A stretch of 64,000 nt of DNA from Protula sp. h YS-2021 (GCA_949752745.1 OX457028.1:8694389-8758388); one strand, 5' to 3'; shown: positions 45,731-58,679, numbered from the stretch's first letter. A program made the numbers and translations. The notes: generated from the sequence alone by a model not told the origin.

Positions 45731-48700
45731 CTACAAACACCAGCGCATGTGTATTTAGTTAAATATCATATTTTGAGCATAATTTGATATTAAAATAGAC
45801 TTGAAAGATTGTCGGCAAATTAATTTATACACATGTTACATTCTCACTAGTTCTCTTTATTCACGAGATGTGTGTCAAAGTAAGTCTGGATATCAATATT
45901 TCAAGCTTCTGACTAGTACATTTATGTACTTGATTCAAACGACTTACACACTTTGTTGATTAAGCAAATAAAATTAAATACTCACTTAAACACCTGCCTA
46001 CTTCAATGACAGAGCCGCCTTCATACGTGCATCCCAGTGGCAATTTTTGTTCCATTGGCCTCGGTGTTTCTGTGCAGAAGTGATCTGTCTCATCTGTGAA
46101 TATGAAATTGCATATCTAAGTAGGCACGGCATATATAACGGCACAAAAACAAAGCTCAAGACAATAGCTCTAGCTAAATTGATGTGGAAAAATGAAAAAT
46201 CATTGTTCTGTAATTCTATTTTTCTAACAGCATAACAGTGCATTTACATTAATAAATATGACAGCCTGAAAGCAACCCCCAAAACTGAAATAAATTTTAC
46301 AGTAGTATCAATGTATCATTGCCTTAGATAAAACAATAAAGTGTTCGTGTTACACCCTAAAAGGGGCTATATATTTTGAGCCTACATTAAAATTTCATGT
46401 ATTCTCCAATTTGTTTTGCTGACAGCTGGAAAGACATTTCCCCATGTTTAATTCAGTTGAAAATTTATCACAAAACAGCAGTCAAAAACAAATGCTTTGT
46501 GATCCCTGGTAGAATGCAAACTAAGCCATCCTGATGAAGAATTTCTTAAGCAAGCTGACTACTTCGCTGAAATGCCAGATTGAAAAGATAAACCAGTGAA
46601 GTTAATTTCCGACCATAAAAATTCTTGTTTGAATTCAGAATATGTTTTGGCATACTCCTCCTACGCCACAAAGAAAATGCCTGTGTTCGAAAAAAGTAAC
46701 AGGATTCATAATTAGCTTCTTGTAAAATGCCAAATTAAATTAATAACCGTGCAAGCATACTTTTGACTCGAACTCGAGCAAAGCGGGAAAAGGCTGAACC
46801 AACGTCATTATTTGCCCGGCACCTATACCGTCCTGAATCTGATTCTTTCAAGGAGGTTAGATATAGAACAGTGCCTTGAGGGTACATAAATTCAGGAAGC
46901 ACAAGTCTATCCTTGAACCTGTAATGCAATCATGAAAGACACGGTAATTACATTGATCTAAATAATAATTTACATCTGAATAATTTCACACCTAAAATAA
47001 ATGATCACACTTAGTCCTATTTGTTTTATTAGACACTTATATTGCGTCGCATATGTTTTAAAATTTAAATATGCAGAGAGAAAGCAAGAAGATATATTTA
47101 ACCTCATCCATATATAGTTTAAGCATGGTGACAGGTGATATGAGAAACAATGACCAAGACATCAACTATCACAACATGCAATATATAACAATATACCACA
47201 AATGCACCAGTTTCTCACAATATACAATTGTTACACTTGGATGCTTTTACTCTCCATAGCTCATTGAATTTGTGCAGAAAAGTGGTTCTGTATGAATCCT
47301 TTATTTTCCATATTCATGTCACTCATTCTGCTCTGAGGCATTTGGGACTAGGACGACCAAATTTAGTAGAGATATACTGTAGCATATCTAGTTAGTCCAC
47401 TTTAGTTTGTTTAAGAAATTCATTAACATTTTATATGCACAAAATGGACGTATAAATTTTGATTTTTAAGCCCATTTTAAGGCGAACACACCTATGAGAA
47501 AGCTAAAAATACAGGCGACTGATTTATACACTATCGCAAAAGAATGGCTAATATTGTGCGCATGTATTCTGTGCTATCTCTTTCCATATAGGATAAACAG
47601 CAAATGTCTCAGCTGGGATGCTCATCTCTTACGTTTCGGGAATGCTCGCCTCCACTATTGTTATTAGTTTGTGTCACTTTACAACTGGTATTCTGGTTTT
47701 GATTTTCCTTAACTCGTAAAAAAATAACAATACGCAAATAATGATCCATCTATTTGTTACAATATCGTTACAGCATCACGTCACATTAATATTTATGACG
47801 TTATTATAATTTGTTAATCCCAGTAATTAATCTAAAGCTTCAACGTCGAATTTTCAATAATTACGGAAGACTACACGGTACGTCTAAAATGGTTCAATAC
47901 TAAATAACCACTGGTTACAAACTGTCCGTGATTTGACTACCGGACAAAAGACCACTGGCCATAAAAATACCATCTCGAAAACAAAAACCAACCATTTGAC
48001 CACCAGGCAATTTTTCCTGATTTTTATTTGTTTCTTGAGAAGGGTGGTACGGAATTTTGCAGCCAAATTTTTCACAGACGTGGTCTTTTACTGCGGTTGA
48101 CTCACTACAGGAGGGAAGTCACACTACCGTCTTGACAGTGACAATTATAATCTTGTTTTTGGTCATTGGGTAAATCGGGTAATATGAACAGATAACACAG
48201 GAAACAGATATATTTAACTAGAATTATTCGACAGAGTATTGTAAACTATACAATTTTGCATAAAAACTATGCGTCAAACTACAAAGTTGCTAAATTCGAT
48301 ATAAATGTTGAAGAAAATTGTCAAAACTGTAAAGTTAAAAATGGCATCAAGCACACTTTTATATGTTGCTCAAAATTAAGTTTATTTTGGATGCTACTTG
48401 AAAATTTCATAAACGCAAACTTTGAGCTGCGGGTTAATATCACTCTATCAAATAGAATGAAATTGTTGAGTACATTGTGCAGTGATGGGTTAAGGGATAG
48501 AAGTTATAAAGTCAGTATTTATTCATAGATGTCAGTATAAAATAGAAAGTATTTTTACTGGAATTATAAAATATTTAAAATCAAAAGTGTATTTCGAAAA
48601 GAGTCTACAGAGAAAAATGTATTAAAAAGAAATTTATTTGAAGCAATTGAAATGCTCATATAAAAATAAGTAGCCCTAATACTGTGTTGAATCTCTAATG

Positions 48701-51700
48701 TCAGTTTTTACCATCAGCATTTTGCAATGTGTTAAAGCTGTAACAGTTTCTCATGGCATAGAAAAAATACTGGTTGACAGCAGCTAAAAACATTGTCACT
48801 AACTTTGATATAAATGTGTAACACCTTTGTGATGTAATGTTAAGTGGAATGAAGTGATAATAAAAAGCATTGAATATGCATGAATTGAATTTCATTAATA
48901 TATTTCAAAAGCAGGCGGTAAAAACTGGCCCGCTTCTGAATATCTCCTGTAATAATTCCCTGATTACGAGTACACGGCTTAAATTTCCGTGAGCATTTTT
49001 TCTGTTCCGAATCGTTTTGCTACTTTTATTTTTCGAACGTCCACATGAACCACAAAACAAAACTAGTTCATAGTTATTTATGTTTATCATTACATAACAC
49101 CTTCTATACATGTGTTTATCCTTTGTAAGTGAAGAATGAAAAGTAAAAGTATTTTACCATTCATAATATTTGGGTGGCGGATCCCCTGTAGCCGTACAGC
49201 ATAGCTCTGCACTTTCACCAGCAAGTCTCACTTTGTTTTCTGGATGATCCGTGATACGTAAATATTCTAAAGATGGCGGAAGAACAAACCCAATGTTTTA
49301 AATATCTCTATCTTAATTGCACCTCATTTTAAGTATTATGAAATGACTTTCCTGAATTACTTGAAGGTCAAATACTGGAGCCAAAGAACACGTACAACTG
49401 AACTGTCTCCATTTTGTAGCATAAACATTAACCCGCCCATTTTGGCATGATTTGGAAAGGGTCCAGGAAACAGAGTCAATTGAATGTTTACTCAGTCCCT
49501 AGTTTACATGAGCGTTTCGGTGGAACTTTCTTCATACGTACATGACAGTTATGTATACCTCAGCTATGTATGCTTCAGAAAAGATTTTATAGCTGTAATC
49601 TTATTGTATATACGATACTTAAGTCAACGCATAATTAAATTGCTCTTTCATTTTAGACAACTTACAGAGATTTAGGCACAACGTTTGTTCTGTCAATTAT
49701 ACAATGACGATTTCTATTAAACAACAGGTAGATTTCGTAATTGCAACTACTGATTCACATGATAACAAAAAATTCGTGGTTGGGTGCTTTCAAATTCTTG
49801 CAAATGGGCAAAAGAAACATTATATAGTGATGCGCTGCATTGTGTAGTTTAATAATATGCGGAAGAATAGCGTATATTTAATCTATAAATATAATAGAAT
49901 CTTTGTTATTGAATAAGAGAAACAAGGTTCAAAACATATATATGTCATTTATTGAACAGAAAATTGCCATGTGCCATTGTTTTGATTCCATAGCCATATA
50001 ACTTTAGAGGAAACAGGTTTTCAATGACTAGAATCCGTATTCCAAGGTTATATTATATCAAGTTATATGTAAACTCCGTCCACCACATCGTGCATTTGCA
50101 ACTTGGATTCAAAGGTTTGGCTACAATCTGTTTAGTTCTAGTATGGCAGAAACAGCATTAAACATGCTGTAAAACCAGTCAATGTTTTCTAGGTACGGGG
50201 GTGACCTATTCATGAATAGATAATTTTGAACTTCAAATCATGCACACATTAGTTGATGCATTTACAATGTACGTACCGACAGCTGTTAGCAGGAACCTTT
50301 GTTGCAGGTCGTTCACTCTTAGTGATTCTTCTCGGTAGCCATAAATGACAAAATGCAGGTATGATCCAACACATGTGTCGCTCAGCACGAAATGGCCAAG
50401 AGAATCAGATGTAGTGAGTACTTGAGTTGGAAGCAAGTCATCAGAGACTTCTACGCCTTCTATTGGAACTCCGTCAATGCTGCTTACACTGCCTTCAATA
50501 TGAGTATGAGATTAAATTCTCCCACTAGGCACGATTCGGAAGTTGGTTTCAAAGAATCCTTGCTTTAATTTCATTTCGCGGTAGAGCATTGATGCTGGGC
50601 GTGTTTTAGAAACAGATGATTGATATCACTACATTTCAACATTTCAATAATATTAGTTTTTTTGCAGTGGATAAAAAAAGTAATGCTTTTAGAGAAGCAT
50701 ATTTTTTTCATTTTTCTAATTCAACACTTAAATAAAAAGCGAACATGAAGTTCTGTTAATTGTTGTTCAAAGTAAAATTGTATATTAAAAATGTAGAGTT
50801 TTTGCAATTTCATCTCATACAACTTCAAGATATAGGACCTACTTCCACCTCACTAGATCACTCTCGTTATCCTGATGACAATACCATAGCCAGAACGAAC
50901 ACATGTGAGAGAGTACTAACAACTAACTTGGAAGAGCAAAAGATGTTCTATGCACGGCGGCTGGGGCTAGACTTCTATGTTTTTTATAATTTTAATTTAG
51001 TTGCTTATTTTTGCTAATTTTCATTTCTTGTTTATCGTATTTAGGTATTAATTTCTTCATTATGATTTATTATTGTTTTTATTTTATATGTGATTACTTT
51101 ATTTGGTTATTTATTTGTTTTCTTAATTTTTTATTTGTATATTACTTTGCATATTTTGCATTTTTATTTGTTAGAAACCTGTTTTAGCTATAGAATGGTT
51201 CATATATAGTTAAGAGACATGTAGCTTGAAACATATGACGAGTTATCAGGTCTAGTTCCATGGATAATAATTCTAATTTCTTTGCTTATTTTTGCTAACT
51301 TTAATTTTTTGTTTAAGTGTTTAGTTATTAGTTTGCTCATTATGATTTATTACTTGTTTTATTATTTTATGTGCCGTTACTTCATTTGTTTATTTATTTG
51401 TTTTCTGAATTTTTTATTTGTACATTAATTGATGTATGTATAGCAATAAAACAGCCTTTAAATTATGTATTTAAACCGGATGAAATGGTATTTTCGTTGT
51501 ACTTTTTTCATCCATTGTTGTCAATATTTACATGAATAAGTTGTTAAGCCAAAAATCAGGAGGCCTTTTATATTCTTTAACATGTTGCACACTTATATTG
51601 ATTGTGGCAATGGCGATGCCGATGAAGGGATGGTTGTTGTAATAGTAAGTTATTGTTGTGCTGGTGATGGTGGCGGAATGGTGAATGGTGGTGGTGGTGC

Positions 51701-54700
51701 GTTGGTGGTAGTAGTGGGGTGTGGTGGTTGTGGAGGCTGATAGTAGTTTGGTTTGGTCCTTTATCATTCACTCCCACATTTGTTAACCGTCAAGCCTATT
51801 ATCAAAAATCTTATCACGTCAAAAGTTCCAGAATTAGCATTCTCTGTCTACTCACTGTCTACTCTGCTCCTTGATTTGTCATTTTGGGATGCGCCCTCAG
51901 AGAAAAAATAGGAAAGCAATTCACTATTTTCTCTCTGCTAAACTCATTTTTGTTGGTTCCTGTTTTAGATAAACTAGTTTGTTTTTAGTTGTTGTAAAAC
52001 GTTTCACGTCTAATGTGCACATTCCGTTGTATTTGTCGATGCTGTTAATTAGCGACTCTGATTTTCGTCGAGTGAGTTTATCCTCACAAAATATCTTTGT
52101 ACAAATCCAACAAGAAGTTCTCTCTGTTACGTTAATGGTTCCATAAAATAAGACGTAAACGAAATTCATATTATAAGTTTTTTCTTTTAAATTAAAGCTA
52201 CGGAACATAAATAATACTTGAATTTAACAAAATTAAGTACTTTACCGCTCAGTGTTTGGCCGGCACATTGACATCTGGTACATTCCCCATTTGGAGAACC
52301 CCCGTCCGTGCAGGCCATTGCTCCACAGCCTTAAACAGTACGATTAAAAAAATTTCGAATAAGAAGAAGAGGTACATTTTGCGACGTATCTGAAGGGGTT
52401 CACAGTTACATATGCATTTTTGTGAGCACCTCAGGTCAATGGAATGATTGTCATACACAGTGCTATTGCTTTATTACATTCAAAATTAATTGATGAACCT
52501 AGGTAAAAGAAGAGTGATTTCGCTAGTAAGAAGAAAAATAAACTTGGAAAGCAAAACAACTCAATCCGAAAAATACAATGCATAAAAGCAAAAACAAAAA
52601 TGTTGATTTTTTATTTAACCTTCAAATTTAAGGTAAGTTGCGATAAATTGTAAAGAGAAGCATGAAAGGCACAACAAAACTAAAATATTAGTGAGTAAAT
52701 GAGGATTTAAATCTAAACCTACAACAAAGAAAAATAACCAGAATTGTGTATGCAAACTGAACGGATGAAAGATTATCCATCTACGGTGACGTAATAGCAA
52801 GGTTACAGCAAACAGAGGCTATAATTTCTTGTACGCTACATCACTGCGGTTATTTATGCTGTATGTGCCTGGGCCTGGGTTTCAAATTAAATGGAGAGAA
52901 GATTCTTTCTACCGTGTGTAAAGCAAAATAATTACTTGGACAGTCAAAGGTGTTGCAATCCCTTTCTTGGTTGTCATCTCCTTCACAAGGCAAATCCTCC
53001 TCTTCTATTGTGCAATCTCTAGTTCTTGTCTGAGTGCCTGAATATCAATACAAGCACCAGTAAAACATCAATAAATAGTTCACTTCAAGCATCAGTAAGA
53101 ACTACAAATCAGTTGCAAAAGTTATCATTTTAAATATTTTATACATTACATTATGAAATTTAAGATTTATGTGACTGATCAGTATCAATGAATAGTGTAT
53201 TAACTTCCTGTACCCATAATATGTATATATTGTTTCGGAATGAGTTAGTTTTTAAATCGTTCGTGAAAGCAGATCTGAATTATAAACCTGTTTAACATTT
53301 TTCAATCTACCATCTTTATGAGTGGTTGAAAAATGTAAAAAAGATATAAATCAAAGTTTCTATAATTAGTTGCTGTGCTGATACAACTAATAAATTTATG
53401 ATATAAATTGGACCAACTTGAATATTTTTTGCAAAAATAGGAAACTAAGCACAAATAGAACTGATAAATGATGCTGTCAACTGTGTGTTGAAATACATGT
53501 ATTGAATTTACGGTTTAATATGCACCAACCTTAATAAAAAATAGGACAACTAAGCACAAGTGAAACTCACAAATAATACTGTCAACTGTTATAAAACGGT
53601 TTCTATCTACAATTAATAAATAATACACAGAATCAATCCGTCTTCGAGCTTCGTGCTAACCAGTAAAATTGATTCATATCTAAGCTACACTGCAGAACCA
53701 ACCCGTCCTCTAGCATAGCTTAAACAGTACAAATATTTCATAGGTTAGCTAAATTTGAGATTAATGTGAAAACACCCTTACCATTCTGTGAAATACAAAG
53801 TAGAAAATGGATAAACTGTATCTAAAAACTAACTCATAGTTTCAATGTATTTATAACCCTGAAGTAAATGTGTATATTGCTGATCTAGTATCTACATATT
53901 GCTGATCAAGTTGCAAGAACCCATAGTGCTGCGTGTAGTACTGTCGCTACATGTGTTGAAGAATATGACTAAAAGGAAAGTATTCTTTATATTTTGTGTA
54001 GACATGTATATCAAAGTACATTAGGCACTTTAGATGAGCTGTATTATCATTACGATTGCAATCTCAAACAATGCTACATGTTATTTGTCAGTTGTTGTTA
54101 GATCGCAACAATCATTAATGTGTGGAGTTTATTATGTCTGCCCTAGCTATATTTCGTTTGACCCTTTGTATGAACTTGGCATTGCCAGTTTTGTTAGAAA
54201 AGATACAAACGGAATATTAAGTACAAAGTAATTACAATTGAGAAGAAAGTACCTTTTCCTCTCTACATGGTATTTACTCACTTCTTGATAGTCAGATACA
54301 CTACATTTACCAATCTGACGATATTCACACTAAAATTTGAGTTATTTAATGAGTTCGAATAAAAAGTATCCCAACTTATTTACTTGGTGCTCTGACCCTG
54401 ATGTAAAAGTGCACTAGTCAGACGAGTAAGATGTAATCCAAATGTACGTGGGTGTTTGTTTTACAATTCACTCGCAATACTAAGTATAATTTAGTTTATT
54501 ATCATGAAAAAGAAAAGAATAGAAGGAGTAATGTAATTCAATGAGGATAATCATGTTAAGGTCTTCTACCAAGTCTGATTATTATTTTTATGAACTCAGT
54601 GTGACTGCGCATTAGGCTATATTGAAGGTGCAAACTCACATAAACATTGCATTGGCCATTTTAAGTGTGGCGGCTAATATAGTTGTAGTTTATTATGGCC

Positions 54701-57700
54701 TTGAACTTATAATGCAACTTTATTGTAGTTGGAAAACATGCCACATAAAAAAGGGTTAATTTAAATTGATTTCAACACTTAGGCTAAAATGCAATAATCA
54801 CTCTAGTTTTAGCGGACGGTACATAAAGGTGCTGTTCTAGTTTGAGAGTATCTTACTCCAAAGAATGCATAATCCTTTTTAGTATTACTTAGGTGTGACA
54901 TTATACTTGCCCCACATTAGTTGCAAAAATCAATAGAAACGAGCAAACCGTGATAGTTTGTCCCTCTTTAATGTAAGGGTGCCCTAGACACTTTGTTCAT
55001 GAAGGCTTTTACAGAGAGATGAACCAGCCATTCATTTATACTATGCAAGTAATTAAAGTCTTCTATCCATCACGGCAAACGGTTTTTAGTATAAACTATA
55101 CTAGATTTGTTGAGGGATTCAGTGATTAGTGTCTGTGAAGATCATGTCTGAGAAGAAGGAATTTCATTTAATCAGACTAAGAGTTCTGTTAGAATGATTG
55201 ATATTGTCTAACTTGCACAAGAAAAGAGGACCTATCATATTTAAACCCTTCCCTACTGTTTTCTTAAGACATCATAAGAAGAAATGAGGAACAGTTTTTT
55301 TAACATAATTTACAAATACTTACCGGTGTCACAGCTTGCAGTACATGCAGACCACTCAAACCAAGAGCTCCAAGATCCATAGGCTAGAAGTAAAAAAGCT
55401 CGCTGAACATAATGATTGACTACATGGATCTTTAGTAAGCTACAAGGCATAACAAAAAAGCGCATGGTTTAGCATGGATTATTGTCAAGACATTTCTTTA
55501 AAAAATGTCTGCACTTGATAAGCTCCGTAAAAGTAGTCGCTATTTCCCTATGTCATCTTATTTGCACGGTACCTGGTTGTGGGCATTTCCCAGCATAGCA
55601 GGATTTGATCTGTTCATCTACACCAACACAGAGATGTGCCTCTGATGGGTCGTCGGTACACTCGCGCACACGAGTCCGGTGACCACTACCGCAATCAACA
55701 GAACAGTTAGACCATTCCCCCCACGTTTCCCATCCAACAGATACTGCCTCTAAAATAGACCAAAAAGTCAAAACTCACAATTTAAATTTATAACAATGGT
55801 TTAGTTAATTCTACGAATAAACCGATGAATAAAAGAATGAATAAGCAATGATTAAAACCATAAATAAAGCAAAGAATAAAACAATGCTTTCCCTGTGCCA
55901 GATATGAATCAATAGATCGCTATACATTGTTTCTGTGAATATGGGAGACAATAACCAAAGGATGAAAACATCAAACTTCACCAAAGGAGTAATAACAAAG
56001 GTGAGACATCCAAAATTCAGTTCCAAATCATCAATTAACTCCTACCAAAGCAATCTATCGCTGTGATAGTCAATATCAAAAATCACAATTATCCCACTGA
56101 AGCCACCTTGACTACAGTATACTTTACTTGTCAAATGTAAATTACTTTCTGAAGTGTTTTCAAAGTTAAATAAAGAGAAAATATATCTCTTATAAACAAC
56201 AATTTTATCATAATAACGCAATTTAATTTGTAAAATTTACAACATTTCTACTCTGTGTTTTTTAATTACAAATATGAATTCTCATCACTTAACCCCAGAT
56301 TGAAAGACTGTATTGCTATAATAATGCCTGCATGTCCGCTAACCTGTAGTTGTCGTAGTTGTTGACGTTGTAGTGGAACCTTGTGGAACAGTAGAAGTCT
56401 GCTGACTGGTAGGGCTAGTTGTTGTTCCAGGATAACTGGTGGTAGTCAAAGACTCTTCAGTTGTGCTGTCTGTATACAAATACAATGGCATTTTTATTGC
56501 AAAATTGAAAGTGATCATTAAATCAAACTTTTAATATATTTCTTTTTTACACGGAAAGTTACGGTGCTTCAAACTCATTCAAATCAATACTTTGAAACCA
56601 CAGACTCATGCTATCCACAAAGAGTTTCTTCCGGGGAAGAGAAACAATGCACATAAGAAAAATCAGATATGAGTTTTAATTATTTTTAAATTTAAAATCA
56701 ACTTTGCCCAGAGCCATAAACTTTCAAAGTGTTCCAATATTTGAATTTAAGCTTGTATATTTAAACAAGTTGGTCAGAAAAACATGTAATTACTCGATAA
56801 AACAACCAAATGTTCTTCAAAATGACTATTTAATAAAATAACTAATTAAGTTGTTTATCTTCTAGAGAACAGGTCATAAAATCACAAATAAATACATGAA
56901 TCTAATATCAAAGGGAAGATGGCTAGTAAACTGCTGGTAAAAATTAAATATACTGGGTAGCTCCGAGGGTAGAAGAGGAAAATAAGGTCAAGAACTTGAA
57001 CTTGCATCAGAAAAAATCTTCCAATTTTGCGAATCTTGTCAAAGCAAATTTTATACGTTACTAGATAACACCATGAAACTATGATATGACCCAGTCTAAT
57101 CATTTATACATACTTTGTGAAAAACAAAATTGTTTCTAGAATTCAAGGAAAATGTTAGGCAGTTTCAGCTTGCCCAGTGTAAACAGCAGGAAACAAAATG
57201 AATGAGTGGGTATTGAATGAGCTCCATTATGAGGACACATAAAAGACGTGCGAAGTTAAGCATAAAATGATTAAAAATGTTTGAATAAGGGAACTTGGTG
57301 CAATGATTCTGAGAAAAGAATTGAAGAATGAATATTTCTGTGCCAAGCCTATCTAGTAGCAAAAGTCAAATTATTTTGAGGAGGATGATTTATACGGTAT
57401 GGAATATAAATCCAGTTTGTCTAAATCATTCCTTACCAAAATCTAGGGAAACTACGGTCCGAAAAGGTACAATTTCACTAGATTTCTTTTTTTTTCATAA
57501 AATTATTCAATGTGCTTATAAAAAATGTAAGAAAAACAAAAACAAATATCATGATATGTAACTCACCTGACACTAAAATAAGTGTTAAACCAATGAGAGC
57601 AATGACAGCAATAACTCCTACAGTTATTATGCTGCAGGGCAGAAGCCACTTCTTACAGTTGGGTGACCTGGATTGCTTTACTGCAGTGTGACTGACCTCT

Positions 57701-57828
57701 TTATAGAGGGGAGGTGGCTCTTTAGGCTGGCCCACTGGTGTTAGAGTGTTCATTTGTAGACCTTCATACTGATTTTCTTGATGCTGAGTGGAGAAATCGC
57801 TTTTCTCCCCATAATTATAATTTGACAT
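43482..57828 (-). CDS. CILP-like membrane-anchored protein (spliced, 11-exon model)
   Basis: Model exons, 5' to 3': 57828-57567, 56469-56344, 55749-55573, 55383-55324, 53037-52936, 52329-52246, 50492-50277, 49266-49158, 46918-46761, 46093-45986, 45730-43482. All junctions are GT-AG, all phases agree, and the sum is 3,651 nt (1,216 aa plus stop). Domains in order: cytoplasmic tail of about 58 residues, one membrane helix (about 61-85), Thr-rich stalk, thrombospondin type 1 (TSP1) module, a second TSP1 over two exons, a Cys-rich GGSPNG motif, a carboxypeptidase-regulatory-like beta module, one Ig domain over two exons, then a Cys-rich linker and a 749-codon C-terminal region. This order matches cartilage intermediate layer proteins, extracellular matrix proteins that in vertebrates are secreted. 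Here a membrane helix replaces the signal peptide, giving a predicted type II protein with the CILP part outside the cell. Confidence 0.82.
45986..46093 (-). CDS. CILP-like gene exon: Cys-rich linker
   Basis: Acceptor atattcacag, donor ttaa|gtgagt (consensus), phase 1-1, 36 codons. It encodes TYEGGSVIEVGRCL, and joined to the last exon gives GRCLRNPCRM, the cysteine pattern that follows the Ig domain in CILPs. Confidence 0.75.
46761..46918 (-). CDS. CILP-like gene exon: Ig domain, second half
   Basis: Acceptor attgcattacag, donor aaaa|gtatgc. It encodes YLTSLKESDSGRYRCRANND followed by VGSAFSRFARVRV. DSGRYRC is the Ig-fold tyrosine-corner motif with the second disulfide Cys. Confidence 0.85.
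48256..48528 (+). pseudogene. LINE reverse-transcriptase C-terminal fragment (zf-RVT-like)
   Basis: The pattern CQNCKVKNGIKHTFICCSKL followed by a Trp resembles the C..C...H....C zinc-binding motif (zf-RVT) that ends many LINE polymerases. It sits inside an intron of the CILP-like gene on the opposite strand. Only about 90 codons remain, and no catalytic RT motif is seen nearby. Confidence 0.45.
49158..49266 (-). CDS. CILP-like gene exon: Ig domain, first half
   Basis: Acceptor catctttag, donor atg|gtaaaa, phase 1 in, 2 out. It encodes DHPENKVRLAGESAELCCTA followed by TGDPPPKYYE and a Trp completed across the junction. The first Ig Cys (ELCC) is present. Confidence 0.8.
50277..50492 (-). CDS. 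CILP-like gene exon: carboxypeptidase-regulatory-like module
   Basis: Acceptor atattgaag (weak), donor gtcg|gtacgt, phase 1-1, 72 codons. It encodes GSVSSIDGVPIEGVEVSDDL followed by LTTSDSLGHFVLSDTC, the transthyretin-like beta fold found in CILP and carboxypeptidase regulatory domains. The multiple-of-three length supports the weak acceptor; an in-frame stop lies further upstream. Confidence 0.7.
50990..51480. repeat. AT-rich tandem duplication, about 280 bp
   Basis: tgcttatttttgctaa with a following catt..tgatttatta and tttatttgttttct.aatttt appears at about 51000-51150 and again at about 51280-51430. Intron of the CILP-like gene. Confidence 0.75.
51644..51745. repeat. (TGG)-rich imperfect repeat
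   Basis: G/T-rich on the + strand with many ggtggt and tggtgg units, in an intron. Confidence 0.85.
52246..52329 (-). CDS. CILP-like gene exon: Cys-rich GGSPNG motif
   Basis: Acceptor ctgtttaag, donor gagcg|gtaaag, phase 1-1, 28 codons. It encodes CGAMACTDGGSPNGECTRCQ and CAGQTLSG: six cysteines in 28 residues, the small module between TSP1 and beta domains in invertebrate CILP-like proteins. Confidence 0.75.
52936..53037 (-). CDS. CILP-like gene exon: TSP1 module 2, second part
   Basis: Acceptor tgatattcag, donor cca|a|gtaatt, phase 1-1, 34 codons. It encodes GTQTRTRDCTIEEEDLPCEG and ends NTFDCP. Together with exon 55383-55324 it completes a TSP1 fold with six cysteines and R-rich strand. 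Confidence 0.8.
53400..53600. repeat. Imperfect direct repeat, about 115 bp
   Basis: ccaacttgaatat/ccaaccttaataa, then aaaataggaaactaagcaca and atgctgtcaactgt recur in tandem within an intron. Confidence 0.6.
55324..55383 (-). CDS. CILP-like gene exon: TSP1 module 2, first part
   Basis: Acceptor acttctag, donor accg|gtaagt, phase 1-1, only 20 codons: AYGSWSSWFEWSACTASCDT with G across the junction. The W..W..W..C...C pattern is the start of a TSP1 repeat; too short to stand out as an ORF. Confidence 0.8.
55573..55749 (-). CDS. CILP-like gene exon: TSP1 module 1
   Basis: Acceptor tctattttag, donor accag|gtaccg, phase 1-1, 59 codons. It encodes WETWGEWSNCSVDCGSGHRT and R-strand VRECTDD with six cysteines ending CYAGKCPQPG. 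A complete TSP1 domain with the W-x-x-W motif used for C-mannosylation in the family. Confidence 0.9.
56344..56469 (-). CDS. CILP-like gene exon: Thr-rich stalk
   Basis: Acceptor ttgtatacag, donor tacag|gttagc, phase 1-1, 42 codons. More than half the residues are Thr or Ser (DSTTEESLTTTSYPGTTTSP and onward to a run of Thr). Probably an O-glycosylated stalk that lifts the TSP1 and Ig modules off the membrane. Confidence 0.75.
57567..57828 (-). CDS. CILP-like gene first exon: cytoplasmic tail and membrane helix
   Basis: ATG at 57828; donor gtcag|gtgagt (consensus), phase 1. The first 58 or so residues are polar and include PPPLYKEV, a PPxY-like (PPLY) motif. They are followed by KKWLLPCSIITVGVIAVIAL IGLTLILVSG, a single hydrophobic helix preceded by basic residues (KKW), which predicts an N-inside, C-outside type II orientation. 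No signal peptide pattern precedes it. Confidence 0.75.
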
Positions 57829-58282
57829 ATTTTCCGTGCTTTCCAGTCAGCGAAGATTATTTCCTTGCTTAAATTTATCCCATTGATTTTATAGCATTCT
57901 AGCGGTCTAATTATTTCTACTTAACCTGCCTTATGAATTCTTGTTATCTGTTAAAATTATAATAAATTACTTGAAGATATCTGATAATGGCTTATCTGAC
58001 ATGCGAACAAAAGGGCATATTTGAAGAGTTCTATATCTAAATACAAAATTCCGTCTTTTGTAACACTGATAATAAAACTTGCATTTCACAGTATATTATG
58101 GGAAACTTTTGAGGTGACAAGTAAATTAATTTTCTAGCCCTTCAGATAGCTTATCTAGCCACATATTCATGAACATAGGAATATGTCGCTGACGAAGGGC
58201 GATGGCAAAAAACTCAGTTGTCGGTAATTTAGAAATCTGCAATAAATGATCTAGCCCGCTACTTTCTCTTAGATAATTTAAT

Positions 58283-58385
58283 TGGGGTGAGCGTCAATCT
58301 ATCGCTAACTACCCAGAGTCTGATTCGAACCCGGGGCATTGAGATTACTGACCAACGTTTCAACCGTTACACTGAGCAGTTTTTG
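58283..58385 (-). mobile_element. tRNA-derived SINE (minus strand)
   Basis: On the minus strand: gctcagtgtaacggttgaaa (A-box arm), ccgggttcgaatcag (B box), then a tail gggtagttagcgatagattg similar to the copy at 24.6 kb. Confidence 0.6.
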
Positions 58386-58679
58386 TGGCAAAACCTTTGT
58401 GGTGAAACTTTTTTCAGTCGATTAATCAATTTCTTTGGTATAATATTATTGAAGACGCAAGAAATCAGCTTTGCATAGACGTCCAATATTATAAGTAGAA
58501 ATTGGGGTGAAAACTAAAACAACAGCCTTATCATGTCGCTCACCGGAAATTGAAACCATAAGATGTCGCTTAAAATATTCCGACCTCTATATAACATTGT
58601 CAACTAGAGGTTGCTTTGATTTCCATTTCCGAAATGGTTGTAAATGGAGTATTCGATGTCTATCCAATGTCACCAGTTG

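Noticed and set aside
51528..51777. Thr/His-rich minus-strand ORFs
   Set aside because: Translation of the TGG-rich repeat in a CILP intron.
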